DNA of 64,000 nucleotides, from assembly GCA_030068075.1 (NCBI GenBank), contig CM057828.1, positions 114,689,699-114,753,698 on the forward strand. Direction: 5' to 3'. The stretch comes from Paguma larvata. Lineage: Eukaryota; Chordata; Mammalia; Carnivora; Viverridae. The notes beneath the pieces are model-generated. The model had not been told where the DNA came from. It made no database searches and saw nothing but the letters and a program-made list of their open reading frames with translations. Positions within the stretch are counted from its first letter, which is position 1. Each line of letters opens with the position of its first letter. The translations under genes were made by a program, and so were the position numbers. Positions 11,562 to 23,343 of this stretch are shown piece after piece.

Positions 11562-12189
11562 ATTTACAGAAAGATCTGTATCTAGAACCAAGTATGCCTT
11601 CTTGTCTTCATTTAAAACCCTATATAATGAATGATCGCATTTATACACAACACACACACACACACACACACAGAGGCAAATACAACCTATGATGAAAGAA
11701 GTAGGGGTAGTGGCAACTCTGAGGGGCAGGGAAGGTCATAACTGGAAGGAAAATGAGGGTGTTTTGCTGGGAGCTGATAACATTCTGTTTTGTTTTGGTT
11801 ACACAGGTGCGTTTAGTTTGTGGAAATTAATCAAGTTGCACATTCATGACATGCGCACTTTCTGCATATATGTCAAATGAAAGTAAAAACTATAATTACA
11901 AATAAAAGCTGCTCTCTCTCCCTTTTACCCTTACACTTCCTTTCTTTTCTCCAAATTGATATTTTTAAATGTTATTTCCAAAAAGCTAAACTGGTCCAAG
12001 ATTAAATAAAGCTACACTTAAACCTTGAAACTGGCAATGTTATTTTAAAAAGGTTTAGTGCCATATTTAAGAGGAAGTGAAATGGTCTCTTTCAGCATTA
12101 TTGCTCAACAAACTAGTAGAATGGTAGTTTTTTTCTTTTATTTCTATTTTTAAACAGTATCCATAAAAATTTAAATCTACATTTGTCTT
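11562..12189. other. No recognised family; CA microsatellite
   Basis: Unique-looking sequence with a (CA)11 run at 11651-11672. The 63-codon open frame at 11689-11880 (+) resembles nothing known to me. Confidence 0.45.
11651..11672. repeat. (CA)11 microsatellite
   Basis: Uninterrupted CA dinucleotide run. Confidence 0.95.
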
Positions 12190-12310
12190 CTTCCTTTAGA
12201 TTCTAAACTCCATGATGGCAAGGTCCATTTCTCCTTTGTTCAACATTTTATTCACCCTGCTTAGCACACAACAGATAGTATTTTCTTAATAAGTACTAGT
12301 GGAGGGATGA
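12190..12310 (+). mobile_element. LINE-2 (L2) 3' UTR fragment
   Basis: Shows the L2 signature order: ttctaaactccatgatggca, then tttgttcaac, cctgcttagcacacaacaga, and an ataagtac tail. Confidence 0.55.
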
Positions 12311-12779
12311 AAAAATGAAAAACCAAATCAATGAATACCTGGAACAGAAGCTTTCTTCTTAAGGCCTATCTTTAGAGTATTTTATGTATATTTTTTCTAA
12401 TCTGTGTATAAGCTGATACTGACTAAAATATCTTTTTGATAATACCGCCTCCTGTTTCAAAATCATGGTTAAAGCTTCCCTATTATCAAATTGCAAACTC
12501 TAAGTTGTTCTGCTGTTGACAGGTACTTTCTGTTCTTGTTCCTCATAACTCTACCCCTCATGTACCTTGTGATCCAATGTATTTGTAAATGCTGGCTTCA
12601 GCAAAGTTAATCATAGTCTTTAAATACCCATATGCATTTTAAGTCACCAGGAGGGCATACACACTTAGCATGCAACACTCTCCAAGTCTGTTGCCCACAG
12701 AACACTTTATTCAGAAGGCATCTGCTGGATTACTGTTACACAGAACCAGTGTGGGAAACATTAGCTTCCATTATTTAAT
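12311..12779. other. No recognised feature
   Basis: AT-rich sequence without a confident repeat match. Confidence 0.4.
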
Positions 12780-13240
12780 AAAAATTCCTTAGCCTTATAT
12801 TCAATGACTTCAAGGATCTGGCTTGAGCCTTTCCTTCTGGCTTCCCATCCCCACCCCCACCTTGTTTTCAGTTCTATGCACCAAATATGCTTTGAACTTT
12901 CTAATACCAGGATCTTAACACAAGCCACCCTCCTTCACTGAGATTCTCCTCTTTACCTCCTCTATCTCCTCTCCAACCTCAGATACCAGCTTTTCCAACT
13001 TCACATTTCTGACCTCTCCAGTCTGCAGGATTCTGTCTTATAAACTCCTGCTGTTACTGTCTGCATGACTCATTTGGCAACTGATGAAATACTGACAATT
13101 GATGAAATAATTGTTTCTCACTGATGGTAAAGTTACCCAGCTGTAAAAATGTTTATGTACAATTTCCCCCAATTCCGTGAGCTCCATGAGGACAACTCTG
13201 TTCTCTTATTGTTCCTCTCCCAGATTGTTTCTTTAAGACA
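12780..13240 (+). mobile_element. Possible LINE-2 (L2) fragment
   Basis: Pyrimidine-rich text resembling the region upstream of the L2 3' UTR (caaggatctggcttgagcc; cttctggcttcccatcc). It ends with attccgtgagctccatgagg, similar to the L2 3' UTR. Strongly diverged. Confidence 0.45.
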
Positions 13241-13841
13241 GTAACTGTTGAACATGGGTTAATAACTGTTCTAAGGCTGGGAGATCATCTTTATCTAGCC
13301 CAAAATGACAATGAGGATAGCCATTTCAGTTGTTAAAATTCTCTCCTTTCTCTCAAATGCCTCTAATTTTCTCCAAGCACTCTTTCCCAGCTAATTGGGA
13401 AAGCACCAACGATTCCTAGTAACTTGAAAATTCCCTAGAGTACTTTACTTTTAACCGTATTAAACACCAGCTTGCATGCAGAAGTAAAATTAAGTCTGCT
13501 TAATTTCTTTTGAATAAAATCTAGCGTGTTTAACGTGTAGTTAAACACCTGCTCCAAAGTTGTAAGGAGAACTGTTGTCTTATCTCTAAAGTGTCTCTCC
13601 ATTTCTCATGGTCCGAGACAGTGGCATTCCAAAGGGTGCCTTTATTTAGTCGATGTTCAGAGGTAACTGGAGTATATATGGACACATATGCCAAGACCTC
13701 TCAAAGTTTTACCTCATTAATCTGCAATCACAGCAGAGCAGAAAGGCCAGAGCCTAATTATCAGAAGAATATTAAGTGATTGAGAGGGAGATATGTGTAA
13801 TTAAGGAATCTTAAGAATAAAGTTCTGCATTATCTGTAAGT
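13241..13841. other. No recognised feature
   Basis: Unique-looking sequence with no repeat family or exon recognised. Confidence 0.4.
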
Positions 13842-14024
13842 CAGGACTCTCAACTGGGAGTGAATTTGCCTCTCAAAGGACATTTGGCAACGTCTGGAGA
13901 CATTTTTGTCTGTTACAGCTCCAGCCGGATGTCACTGGCACCTAGGAGGTTGAGGCTGGGATGCCGCTAAGCATCCCACAATGCAAAGAAGAGCCCCCAC
14001 AGCTGTCAGTGTGGAGGTTGAGTA
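13842..14024. mobile_element. MER20-like hAT-Charlie DNA transposon
   Basis: Carries the characteristic ggacatttggcaacgtctgg and agacatttttgtctgttaca, followed by gatgccgctaagcatcccac and aatgcaaagaagagccccca. Terminal repeats are degenerate: caactggg at the left and ggttgag at the right. Confidence 0.75.
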
Positions 14025-14504
14025 AGGTAAGTAATGGAAGGTAATGAAGCAAGGAAAATTCCTTAGCTGAAGAAGACACGAAAAGAAGTTATTGTTTAAT
14101 TTAAATACATATTGGTAATTTTTTAATGTAGGCTAATTTCAGGGAAAATAATAACAATTTTAGGAATCTCCACTGTTTCCTGTAATAAATGGAGACTGAA
14201 GCTGCAGAAACATTTCATAGGAAACAGACTTACTTAACATCCAACTCATCATCACGTGGGGGTTTCTTCTTACAGTTAAATGACCTGGCAGTACACAATA
14301 ATTTTTAAACATTAAAATGAAAAGAATGGCATATGAAAATAATCTGGAGAGTAGCAGAAGTGGCACAGTTACTCATTAAATATTGCCTGCTAAGTCAATA
14401 AATAAATCTCATTAAACTGAATTTGTTCTTCATGTACCTATACATCTAAAAACAAGTGTGCTATACAAATCTCTAAATGGTGAAATAATTTTCTTCTCTT
14501 TGTT
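14025..14504. other. No recognised feature
   Basis: AT-rich unique-looking sequence without a recognised repeat. Confidence 0.4.
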
Positions 14505-14510
14505 TATCTG

Positions 14511-14808
14511 TGTTGTGGAATCTGGTCTGGATCACCCGGCAGCAGAACCAAGCAGCACTCGGAGATCTAGGAAGGCAGGAGGTTTATTTTATACCAATGG
14601 GCCCAGAGGAGATCACTCTCCAGAGGTCTGAGACACGAGCATAAGCAGAGGGAACAATTTATAGTCTGTTCTTTCCACATTCCTCATTAGCAGTAATTTG
14701 GCACATGACAAGCAGGGTGGGAAGCACCCAGAAGGGAAGTCTTTGGTCAAGGACGGGAATTTCCCTATCAGTCCTGTCGGCCATCTTATAACAGATTTTT
14801 CCCTATCA
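14511..14808 (-). mobile_element. Solo LTR of an endogenous retrovirus
   Basis: A 298-bp element bounded by TG at 14511 and CA at 14808, flanked by an exact 6-bp target duplication tatctg (14505-14510 and 14809-14814). Read on the minus strand it starts tgataggg and ends ccacaaca. It carries a TATA-like actataaatt, and an AATAAA (plus-strand tttatt at 14583-14588) 72 nt before its 3' edge. No internal gag/pol/env sequence or second LTR is present, so it is the product of LTR-LTR recombination. A 6-bp duplication favours a class II (beta/K-like) integrase. The exact family is not identified. Confidence 0.8.
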
Positions 14809-14814
14809 TATCTG

Positions 14815-15010
14815 TACTTTATACATTTTCTAGTGCATCAGTTCCCACCATTCGTCTCTGGCTCCAGGCAACCACTGCTTTCCATTACTATTAATTAGGT
14901 TGTCTTTCCTTCCTTTGGTTTCATATAAATGAAATCATACAGTGAATACTTTTTTGAATGGCAATATGCTCTTGTTGGTGAATGTTTTGGTTGTTTCCAG
15001 TTTTTGATTC
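14815..15010 (-). mobile_element. Possible old L1/HAL1-type 3' fragment
   Basis: Resembles the reverse complement of an ancient L1 3' region (tctctggctccaggcaacca; atataaatgaaatcatacag; ttggttgtttccagttttt). Diverged; subfamily unknown. The solo LTR appears inserted at its edge. Confidence 0.4.
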
Positions 15011-15039
15011 TTAGGATAAATAAAAAATAAATAAAACTT

Positions 15040-15217
15040 GGGGCATCTGGGTAGCTCAGTTGGCTAAGCGTCTGACTTCAGCTCAGGTCATGATCTCATA
15101 GTTTATGAGTTTAAGCCCCACGTTGGGCTCTGTGCTGACAACTCAGAGCCTGGAGCCTGCTTCCATTCTGTCTCCCTCTCTCTCTGCCCCTCCCCCACTT
15201 GCTGTCTCTCTCTAAAA
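15040..15217 (+). mobile_element. Felid CAN SINE (tRNA-derived)
   Basis: Head ggggcatctgggtagctcag, body tgggctctgtgctgacaact, then a CT-rich stretch and A-rich tail. Flanked by a 14-bp target duplication with one mismatch (aataaataaaactt at 15026-15039, aataagtaaaactt at 15218-15231). Forms an inverted pair with the SINE at 15289-15504. Confidence 0.92.
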
Positions 15218-15288
15218 AATAAGTAAAACTTATTAAAATAAATAAATAAAATATAAGAATAGTACGTTAGTTTTAAAATATTCACATT

Positions 15289-15504
15289 AAAAAACATTTT
15301 TCATGTTTATTTATTTTTGAGAAAGAGGGACAGAGTGTTAGTGGGAGAGGGGAAGAGAAAGAGAGGGAGACACAGAATCTGAAGCAGGCTGCAGGCTCTG
15401 AGCTGTCAACACAGAGCCTGATGGAAGACTCAAACTCACGAACTGCAAGATCATGACCTGTGCTGAAGTTGGATGCTTAACTGACTGAGTCACCCAGGTG
15501 CCGC
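15289..15504 (-). mobile_element. Felid CAN SINE
   Basis: Inverted copy ending in cacccaggtgccgc. Flanked by a perfect 15-bp target duplication, taaaatattcacatt, at 15274-15288 and 15505-15519. The exact duplication indicates a comparatively young insertion. Confidence 0.95.
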
Positions 15505-15519
15505 TAAAATATTCACATT

Positions 15520-15936
15520 TTTAAACATAAATGAGTTCATATTATTTAATCCACTCAGAGTGATGCACTTTAGAGAAACAATTTGAGATTTATATAAGTA
15601 GTCACATTTAAAGTACTTCACTGTGGAGTGGTTTAAAATAGCCTAAAGCATTAGGGAAAAAAAAAAAAGAAAAGAAAAAAAGAAAGAGAAACTAAAGGTT
15701 TAGGAAGAACTAAATAAATTTTCGTAATATAGTACATCCATTCAGTAAATTACTATGCAATTGTTATAAATCATAATGTTGGTGAATACTTAATGATATA
15801 TGTAAATGGAATTAAAAAGAGATAAAAACACTACCTAAGTAGGATTCCAATTTTTCCACTTAGATAAAGGTAGTACCAACAGTCATCTCGGAGTATGGGG
15901 ATACAGGTGATCTCTACTTTTTTTCATATAGCTTTT
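15520..15936. other. No recognised family; A/G-rich tract
   Basis: Unique-looking sequence with an A-rich, G-interrupted tract at about 15655-15692. Confidence 0.5.
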
Positions 15937-15951
15937 CATTTCATAAATTTC

Positions 15952-16166
15952 TTTAATTTTTTTAAATGTTTATTTTTGAGAGAGAAAGAGACACAGTGCA
16001 AGTAGGGGAGAGGCAGAGAGAAAGGGAGACACAGAATCCAAAGCAGGCTCAGGGTCTGAGCTGTCAGTACAGAGCCCAGCGTTGGACTCAAACCCACAAA
16101 CTGTAAGATCATGACCTGAGCCAAAGTTGGGACGCTTAACAAGACTGAGCCACCTGGGTGTCCCTC
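15952..16166 (-). mobile_element. Felid CAN SINE
   Basis: Inverted SINE ending agccacctgggtgtccct. Flanked by a 15-bp target duplication with one mismatch: catttcataaatttc at 15937-15951 and catttaataaatttc at 16167-16181. Confidence 0.93.
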
Positions 16167-16181
16167 CATTTAATAAATTTC

Positions 16182-16566
16182 CAAATGAAGCATAATAATT
16201 TATGATTTGAAAAAATATAAAAAGTTAAACTCTATTGAGATATTAGTGAACAAGTATCTGAATTAAAATTAATTAATAATAGAGTTCAGTTTTATCTGTA
16301 TATTGATCTATGGTATACAAAACAAATATTATTTAGCAATAACTCCACACATACCAAAGATTCTTCTCCCTACCCTAGAACACCTGATAGATTTTATTTT
16401 TGGCTTCTGTCTCCCTCCCCTGGATACAAATCAGTATCCAGGCAATTGAGAGCCCCAAAGGCAGAAGTTAACCTTCCTCCCTAGTGGGCAACTTATTATA
16501 GATAAGTTTATTTTAACTCTAAAACATACCAGATATTAAACGACGCTTGATTTTATGTGACATTTT
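16182..16566. other. No recognised feature
   Basis: AT-rich unique-looking sequence between two SINE insertions. Confidence 0.45.
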
Positions 16567-16587
16567 AAAAATGATTTAAATCTTAAA

Positions 16588-16783
16588 ATTTTTTTTTTTT
16601 ATTTTAGAGAGAGAGAGAGAGCAAGCCAGGGAGAGGGGCAGAGGAAGAGGAAGAGAGAATCTTAAGCAGCCTTCATGCTCAGTGCAGAGCCTGATACGGG
16701 GCTTGATCTCACAATCTTGGGATCATCACCAGGACTGAAATCAAGAGTCCCACACTCAACCAACTGAACTATACAGGCACCCC
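16588..16783 (-). mobile_element. Older CAN SINE
   Basis: Inverted SINE of the older subfamily (cttgatctcacaatcttggg; gaaatcaagagtcccacact). Flanked by a 21-bp target duplication with one mismatch at 16567-16587 and 16784-16804. Confidence 0.93.
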
Positions 16784-16804
16784 AAAAATGATTTACATCT
16801 TAAA

Positions 16805-18970
16805 GGCAGTCATTTAAATGGTTTAGACTCTACTAGGCACCCATTTATGGACTTTGAAGAAAAGCACAATACATATATACCTACAAAATCACCTTATTTA
16901 CTTTTTTATAAATAAGAAAGCCCTCAAAGGTCATTTATATTATCAACTCTGACTAAACAGTCTAAACCTGACCAAACTGTCACAAAATATACATCTTCAC
17001 AGCTTTGGTATTCCAATTGTAAGTTATATTGTAGATGTTTAATTCACTAGTCTAAATGGGTAATACTAAAGAATTTTCCGATACAGACACTAAAAATTTG
17101 TGATAGATAAGGTCACTAAGAAACCTGGCTGCTTGCATCAGACACTGCAGGAACATCTAACTCAGACCCATTCTTCACTCTGTTTATCCACCTAACAAGT
17201 GCAGAGAGTTTCCTGAGTCATAATGGGCTACCTAGTCTGTGTCCCAGATGCTCTCCTGAAAGTTAAAACAAAACAAAACAAAACAAAAAAACAAAAAACA
17301 AAAAACAAAAAAAAAGCCCTTGACCCAAACTATCCTTCAGAGTGAATTCAGTCAGTGGACCTTTTAAAAAATAATTCAGAAAATACCCTAAAACTATCCT
17401 CTTCTAAGAGTGACATTTACAAAGAGCAGCATGGGGCTTATCTGAGTGGCCCAGAGATAAACTTGGCTCGAATAGAATGGTGCTGGGTTATATAAAAGGG
17501 AGAGGAACTGAGTGAGTAATGCTGAAGTCAGACCAGGGAAGACAAAAGCAGATCACAGGGCTGTCACCGCAATTGTGCTGAAGGAGGCCCCACACTAGGG
17601 GACCTCTCGAAGTCTGGCTCTTCAAGTGCTCCTTGAACAAAAGCATCTATGACTCAACAATAAACACATCTCAAACTTCTCTTTTTATGAAAGGGCTAAA
17701 TGTCGATAAAATTTTAAAATCAACTAGGAAATATGGTGTTCTTTTAAGCTGTAATTCTGTACATAAAGATTTATGTAGGCATTGTGATTTCACTCTTGTA
17801 AGTGCCGATTTTTACTCAAATCCAATAAATAATTTTCAAATCTTAAAAAAATAAAACAGAAAGGGTAATTTAAGAAAACAAGCCTTTTAAACACAAATTT
17901 ATTATATTGGATAATAAATGTCATTAGCATCAAAGTATAAAAAGTTCATTTTTCCTTTGCTGGATAAGTGGAGTGCCTATCATTTGTTACAAGACCAGTA
18001 AGATAAGCTCATGAGGATGAATATTTACAGTTTTCAGCCTTTCATGTGAAAGGTCTTGGCTTTTGCTCTAGTATCTTCCTCTGTGTGGACAGTCTTCCCA
18101 CTGCATGTTCAAAGAGACTTGGCCATAGGTAGATAAAGCATAGTCAAGAAGTCTATAAAGTTTTGGATTAGAGCATAAGAAAAGAGCTTAGAGTCGAGAT
18201 ATAAAAATATTTTTCTTGTAAAGGTAGTGTTTCATCTAAAACTAAACGATGAAAATGAGACCAGGAAGATTAACTCTTTCATCACAACACACTCACAGTA
18301 GACAATGAGTAGTGTACCCTAACAGTTTATATCTCCTAAACAGCATGTGACAAAATTAAAAAAAAAAAAATTAGTGCCACTGAAGAAGCAAGAGATGGTG
18401 GAGAAAAGTCTGTAAGCAAGGGGTATTGTTTTATAGAGGGAATTCATTATCTTCTTTTCTGTGGGAATAGTGTTTTTGATTCAAGAATGTTCTTCATAGC
18501 ACAATTATAAGGACAAATATAGGAAACCACATTGACCACATAAATGTCCAACAATTGACGGCATCAATAAGTCATCTTTGTAGTAGAATTATGGGTAATT
18601 TTTATTATCTTTATACTTCAATTTCTAACATTGCTAAAAATAAACATTTTTATAATAAAAACATTAAAATTACATTTAAAATTTTGAGAATAAATTTGAG
18701 TTCCTTTGGGCCATAGGAAGAAACCAGGTGTGTTACAGTGATCCATAAATGATAATTTATCTCAACGATTTTGAGAAATGTACATTTTTTTGAGACAGTT
18801 ATTAGTCAATGTTCAATGAGGCTAAGCTGCAGGAACAAATCAACTCGGAAATCCCAGTGACTTAAACCAAGGCTGTATCTCACGCTTACAAAATCCAACA
18901 TGTCTTAGGCAATCCTCCTCTATCTTGCAGCTACCTCATGTAGAAAACCTGTCCTCCAAAACTGCCACGG
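16805..18970. other. Mostly unique sequence; A-rich repeat and a TATA-like motif
   Basis: Contains an (AAAAC)n-type A-rich stretch at 17261-17315 and a strong TATA-like string tatataaaaggg at 17489-17500 with no identifiable gene after it. The part at about 18805-18965 vaguely resembles a MaLR-type LTR end (cagtgacttaaaccaaggct) but is too diverged to call. Confidence 0.4.
17261..17315. repeat. A-rich (AAAAC)n simple repeat
   Basis: Repeated aaaac units grading into longer A runs. Confidence 0.9.
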
Positions 18971-20413
18971 CAAGGGGGAGGTCCAAGATGGTGGCACAGG
19001 GTGACCCTGAGCTCACCTCCTCCCACGGGCACACCAAAACTACAATGACATATGGAATAAATCCTGATGAAAAAGAACTGAAAATCAGCTAAACAGCACT
19101 CTCCACAAGGGATAAGAGGCATGGTAGGAGAGGCGGAGAGAAGGTCTTATAAAAACCTTACCACTTACATGGCAACACACCGCAGGGAGGGATCTCATGG
19201 GCCATAGCCTCTCCCTGAGGATCGAGGAATTTGTGTTCTACTCTGGGACCCTTCATCAGAGAGATGAGGCTCCCAAAATGTCTGGTTTTAGAAATCAATG
19301 AGGCTTCCATCCGTGTATCCAGGGAGTTGTGGGGATCTGAGATATCACTTTTGAGGGACTCATGTGCAGACTCACTCATCCCAGGAACCAGTGCAAACGT
19401 GGCAGGTTGAGAGATGATTAGATTATGTGAAAATGATTCAGTCACTAAGTTCACAGCATCTGCCAGGAAGGGATTAGCAGCGATTTTCCTCAGGGACAGA
19501 AACATTTGAAAGTATCATTTTTTGCATCTACCTCCACCTTGCTAGCTTTCGTGGGCATGTCCAGACACAACCTTGGTAGGGAATGCCCTGCCCCAGAGCT
19601 CATCTCAGGGCTCACTAAGGCTGCAGGTGTGCCCTGCTCCTGACACTCTCCCACAGCCTTGCTAAAGCTGGTAGGCCAGCACAATCCACACAGGAGATGT
19701 ATCTTGATTGCCTGGCTCTGGTGACCATGGGGGTTTATACTCCTGGGCCCCACAGGATCTTAACATTCAGAAAGACAGGTCTGGGCATGGTATCATACCC
19801 AGAACACAACACAGAGAGACGACCAAAACACACCCCTAGTCTGAACATGAAAGAGGTCCAATTAACTGCCGTGGAGCTTCAACTGAAGGACAGGCTTCAG
19901 GTTTAGTACACCTCCAAAGCCTACAGAGGTACTAATAGGGAACACGGGCAGGGGGACATCATGTATGCACCCTCCCTTGGCCTTGCCACAGCGTGCTGTT
20001 ACCTCCCGGAAAGGAGTTTATATGCTTGTCTAAAGCCCCAATTCTTGCAACTGGTACCCAGGGGATCTGAAGGTCAACAGGGTCTATAATTTAAGTCCCA
20101 TGGGACCACATATATGTATACTTTTAAAAAGTAGCTGTTGTCTGAAGATCTGACTTCCACTCAGCTTGAATCTAGTTGCTGAATGAGATCACTCTCTTTG
20201 GAAAACTAACAGGTCCTGGCATACCCTCAACGACTGGGACCTATTAAGAATAAATCAGGCTACTTAGATAATCACAAAGGTTTAAGAAACAAGTGAGAGC
20301 TAAGGCAGGGTGGAACAATGAGGCTCACCGTCTACACAAAAATACACCTTCAAGAATGGGAAAGGTAGCTATTTCACCTAATACATAGAAACAAACACAG
20401 AGAGTCAAGCAAA

Positions 20414-21314
20414 ATGACAGAGAAATATGTTCCAAATGAAAGAACAAGGTAAAAATCTCGGAAAATGATTTAATTAAATGGAAATAAATAATCTGCCTGA
20501 TAAAAAGTTCAAAGTAATGGTCCTATAGATGCTCACCAAACTCAGGACAAACACCATAAGAACTTCAAGAATGAGACAGAGGTAACAAAGAGAAGTCATA
20601 GAGCTGAAGAACGCAATTACTGCACTGAAAGACACACTAAAAGGTTTCAACAGCAAACTGGTTGAAGTAGAAGAACGACTCAGCAGTTTGTAAGACGCGA
20701 CAGTGGAACTCACCCAAAAACAGCAGCAAGAAGAAAGAAGAATAAAAAAAAAAAAGTAAAGATAGTTTAAGAGACCTAACGTACAACAACAAGCACAATT
20801 ACGTTTGCATTATAGGAGTTCCAGAATGAGAAGAGAGAGAAAAAGGGGGTAGAAAACTTACTTGAAAGGCTTAAAACTTCCCTAACCTGGAAAGGAAACA
20901 GACATGCAGGTCCAGGAAGCAGAGGTTTCCGAATAAGATGAACTCAAAGAGATCCATGCCACGACATACTATAATTAAAATGTCAAAAGTTAAAGAGAGA
21001 ATCTTAAAAGTAGCAAGAGAAAAAGAACGTATTACATAAAGGGAACCCCCATAAGACTGTCAGCAGAATTCTTGTCAGGAATTCTGTAGGTTAGAAGGGA
21101 GTGGCATGATAGATTCAAAGTGCCGAAAGGAAAGACCTGCCAAGCAAGAATATATCACATGGCAAGGCTATGATTCAGAAATGAAGGAGAGATAGAAAGT
21201 TTTCTACGCAAGCAAAAGATTAAAAGTTAATCACCACTATAACAGTATATAACAGTATTATATATGTAACAGTATATAACAGTATTATAAGAAATGTTAA
21301 AGGGTCTTCTTTAA
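20414..21314 (+). pseudogene. L1 ORF1 remnant
   Basis: Starts near ATG-ACA-GAG at 20414. The coiled-coil coding part spans about 20490-20760 and the RNA-binding/C-terminal part about 20790-21314. It ends with codons reading EMLKGLL and a stop at 21314. ORF1p is the L1 RNA chaperone. Frameshifts and internal stops disrupt it throughout. A spacer of about 470 bp, containing a TA-rich patch at about 21376-21402, separates it from ORF2. Confidence 0.75.
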
Positions 21315-21788
21315 GCTGAAAAGGCACTACTAATAAGAAAACATATGAAATAAAAATCTCACTGGTAAAGCTGAATATATATATGTATATGTATATATAT
21401 ATTGGTAGTGGATTAACCACTTTTAAAGCTAGTGTGAGGGTTAAATGACAAAAGTAGTAAAATGAATTATGCAATAATTAGTTACGGGATACACAAAATT
21501 TTAAAAATGTAAAATATGATATCAAAAACATAAATATGTGGGAAGGTAAAAATACAGAGATTTTAGAATGTGTTTAAATTTAAGTTTCTAAGAACTTAAA
21601 ATAGACTGCTATGTTATATGTAAACATAATGGTAACCACAAAGCAAAAACTTACAGCAGATACACAAAAGATAATGAGAAAGGAATCTAAACATAATACT
21701 AAAGAAATTCATCAAACCACAAGAAAGCAAGAGAGGAAGAAAGGGACAAAGAAAGAGGAACTACAAAAACAGCCAAAAAACAACAGCA

Positions 21789-23311
21789 TGGCAATAAGCA
21801 CATACGTATCAATTATTACTTTAAATGGACTAAATTCAATCAAAAGACACAGAATGGCTGAATGGATTAAAAAAACAAGGCTCCTCTGTATGTTGCTTAC
21901 AAGAGACTCACTTCAAACATAAGGACACATGTAGACTGAAAATAATGAGAGCGTGGGAAAAGATTTTCTAACCAAGTGAAAATGAAAAGAAAGCTGATGT
22001 AGCTATATTTATATCAGACAAAACAGACTTTAAAACAAAGACGCTATAATAAAAGACAAAGAAGAGCATTATATAATAATAAAGGAGGACCAATGCAACA
22101 AAAGGATATAATAATTGTCTGTACATGTGCACCCAACATAGGAGTGCCTAAATATATAAAGCCAATATTAACAGATCTAAAGGGAGAAATTGACAGTAAT
22201 ATAATAGTAGGAAGAGATTTTAATATCCTACTTACATTGGTAGATAGATCATCCAGAGAAAAAATCAATAAGGACACATAGGCCTTAAATGACACATTAG
22301 ACCAGGTGGACTTTATATATAAAACATTCCATCCACAAAGAAGCAGAAAAGATATTCTTCTCAAGTGCACTCCAGGACAGATAACATATTAAGCCACAAA
22401 CAAGTTTCAATAAATGTAATAAGATTGAAAGCATATGAAACATCTTTTCTGATCACATGGTATCAAACTAGAAATTAATTACAAGAAGGTAACTGGAATT
22501 GCAAGATTAAATAACATGTTACTGACTAACCAATAGGCCAATAAAAAAATCAAACAGAAAATAAAAAAAAATACCTTGAGACAAATAAAAATAGAAATAC
22601 ACAACCCAAAATCTATGAGATGTTGCAAAAGCAATTTTAAGAGGAACGTACACAGCAATACAGTTCTACATCAAGAATCACAAAAAACGTCTCAAGTAAA
22701 TAGTTTAACTTTACACCTACAGGAACTAGAGAGACAAGACCAAACACACACAAAGTTCATAGAAGGAAGGACATAATAAAGATCAAGGTGGAAATAAATG
22801 ATATAGAAGCTAAAAAAAAAAAAAGATGAATGAAACTAAGAGCTAGTTCTTTGAAAGGATAAACAAAATTGACAAATGTTTAGCTAGACTTTACCAAGCA
22901 AAAAGAGAGAAGACTGAAGTAAATAAAATCAGTAATGAAGGAGAAATTACAACTGATATCACAAAAATCAAAAGATCATAAAGACTATTATGAACAACTG
23001 TATACCAAAAAACTGGGAAATCTGCAATAAATAAATAAATTCCTAGAAAAACACATCTTTCCAAGACTGAATCGTGAAGAAATAAAAATTATGAATTGAC
23101 TGATTAGTAGTAAGGAGACTGAATCAGTAATCAAAAGCCTTTCAGCAAACATAAGTTCAGGCCCAGATGGTGTCACTGGCAAACTCTATGAAACATTCAA
23201 AGAATAATAGCTAATCTCAAATCTTCCAAAAAAATTGAAGAGGAGTAGGGCTCTTAAACTCATTTTATGAGGCCAGCATTACCCTGATACCAAAACCAGA
23301 CAAGAACACCA

Positions 23312-23343
<32 letters not shown>

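Noticed and set aside
11646..11680. Tandem repeats in the window as a possible CRISPR array
   Set aside because: All repeats are dinucleotide or tetranucleotide microsatellites or transposons. No spaced palindromic repeats exist and the genome is mammalian.
15040..15120. tRNA-like sequence at SINE heads as possible tRNA genes
   Set aside because: The tRNA-like heads are followed by SINE bodies, CT stretches and A tails with target duplications. No stand-alone cloverleaf with acceptor stem was seen.
19158..19753. Minus-strand frames of 115 and 87 codons
   Set aside because: They are antisense to the 5' UTR of the plus-strand L1 at 18971-25745.
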